Of a stretch of DNA of 5,701 nucleotides, positions 5,685 through 5,701 are shown piece by piece (positions within the stretch are counted from its first letter, which is position 1; each line of letters starts with the position of its first letter). Made by a program: the position numbers and the translations under genes. Under the pieces are notes generated by a model. It searched no databases. It was not told the origin of the DNA and was given only the letters and a program-made list of their open reading frames with translations. The DNA comes from Opitutaceae bacterium (GTDB lineage: Bacteria > Verrucomicrobiota > Verrucomicrobiia > Opitutales > Opitutaceae): the NCBI GenBank assembly GCA_031272375.1, contig JAISTY010000227.1, positions 1 to 5,701 of the forward strand. The letters are read 5' to 3'.

Positions 5685-5701
5685 TTTAGTGAGGGTTTAG
5701 T
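5685..5701 (-). repeat. Inverted copy of the CACTAAA block at the window edge
   Basis: TTTAGT occurs at 5685-5690 and 5696-5701, 11 bases apart, the same period as the CACTAAAA block on the opposite strand. The reverse complement of 5685-5701 matches 5579-5595 at 14 of 17 bases. The window ends at the last base, so the arm may be cut short. Confidence 0.6.

Overview
The window looks like chromosomal DNA of a GC-rich member of the Verrucomicrobiota, most likely near Opitutaceae. This placement is inferred from three things: strongly C-ending codon use, a MurC-MurB fusion inside a division and cell-wall (dcw) gene run, and intergenic arrays of short motifs. No rRNA or other phylogenetic marker is present, so the family-level call is tentative.

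Bases 1-5238 hold four collinear plus-strand genes: the 3' end of a LysM-domain protein gene, ftsW, murG, and one gene encoding a MurC-MurB fusion. Together they cover late cytoplasmic and membrane steps of peptidoglycan synthesis. The MurB half makes UDP-MurNAc, the MurC half adds L-alanine, MurG converts lipid I to lipid II, and FtsW polymerises lipid II at the septum. The LysM protein probably binds the finished wall. ftsW, murG and murC-murB are separated by only 12 and 17 bases, so they are probably co-transcribed. No convincing promoter or intrinsic terminator is visible between them.

Bases 5239-5701 contain no credible gene. Directly after murC-murB lies a long near-palindrome (5302-5405), flanked by inverted copies of a CACAAAG/CACGAAG-type motif. 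Four short blocks follow. Each opens with AACCAC or AGCCAC and repeats a different 6-8 base motif every 9-12 bases: ACGGAT, CACTAAT, CTCAAAG and CACTAAAA. The last block recurs as an inverted copy at the window's right edge (5685-5701), so a second palindromic unit may continue outside. Composition falls from very GC-rich to 15 G/C in the last 61 bases.

The genes are recognisable housekeeping genes. The least explained parts are the mirrored repeat region and a 20-base direct repeat at the MurC-MurB seam. I see no CRISPR array, tRNA, rRNA, transposase or defence genes.
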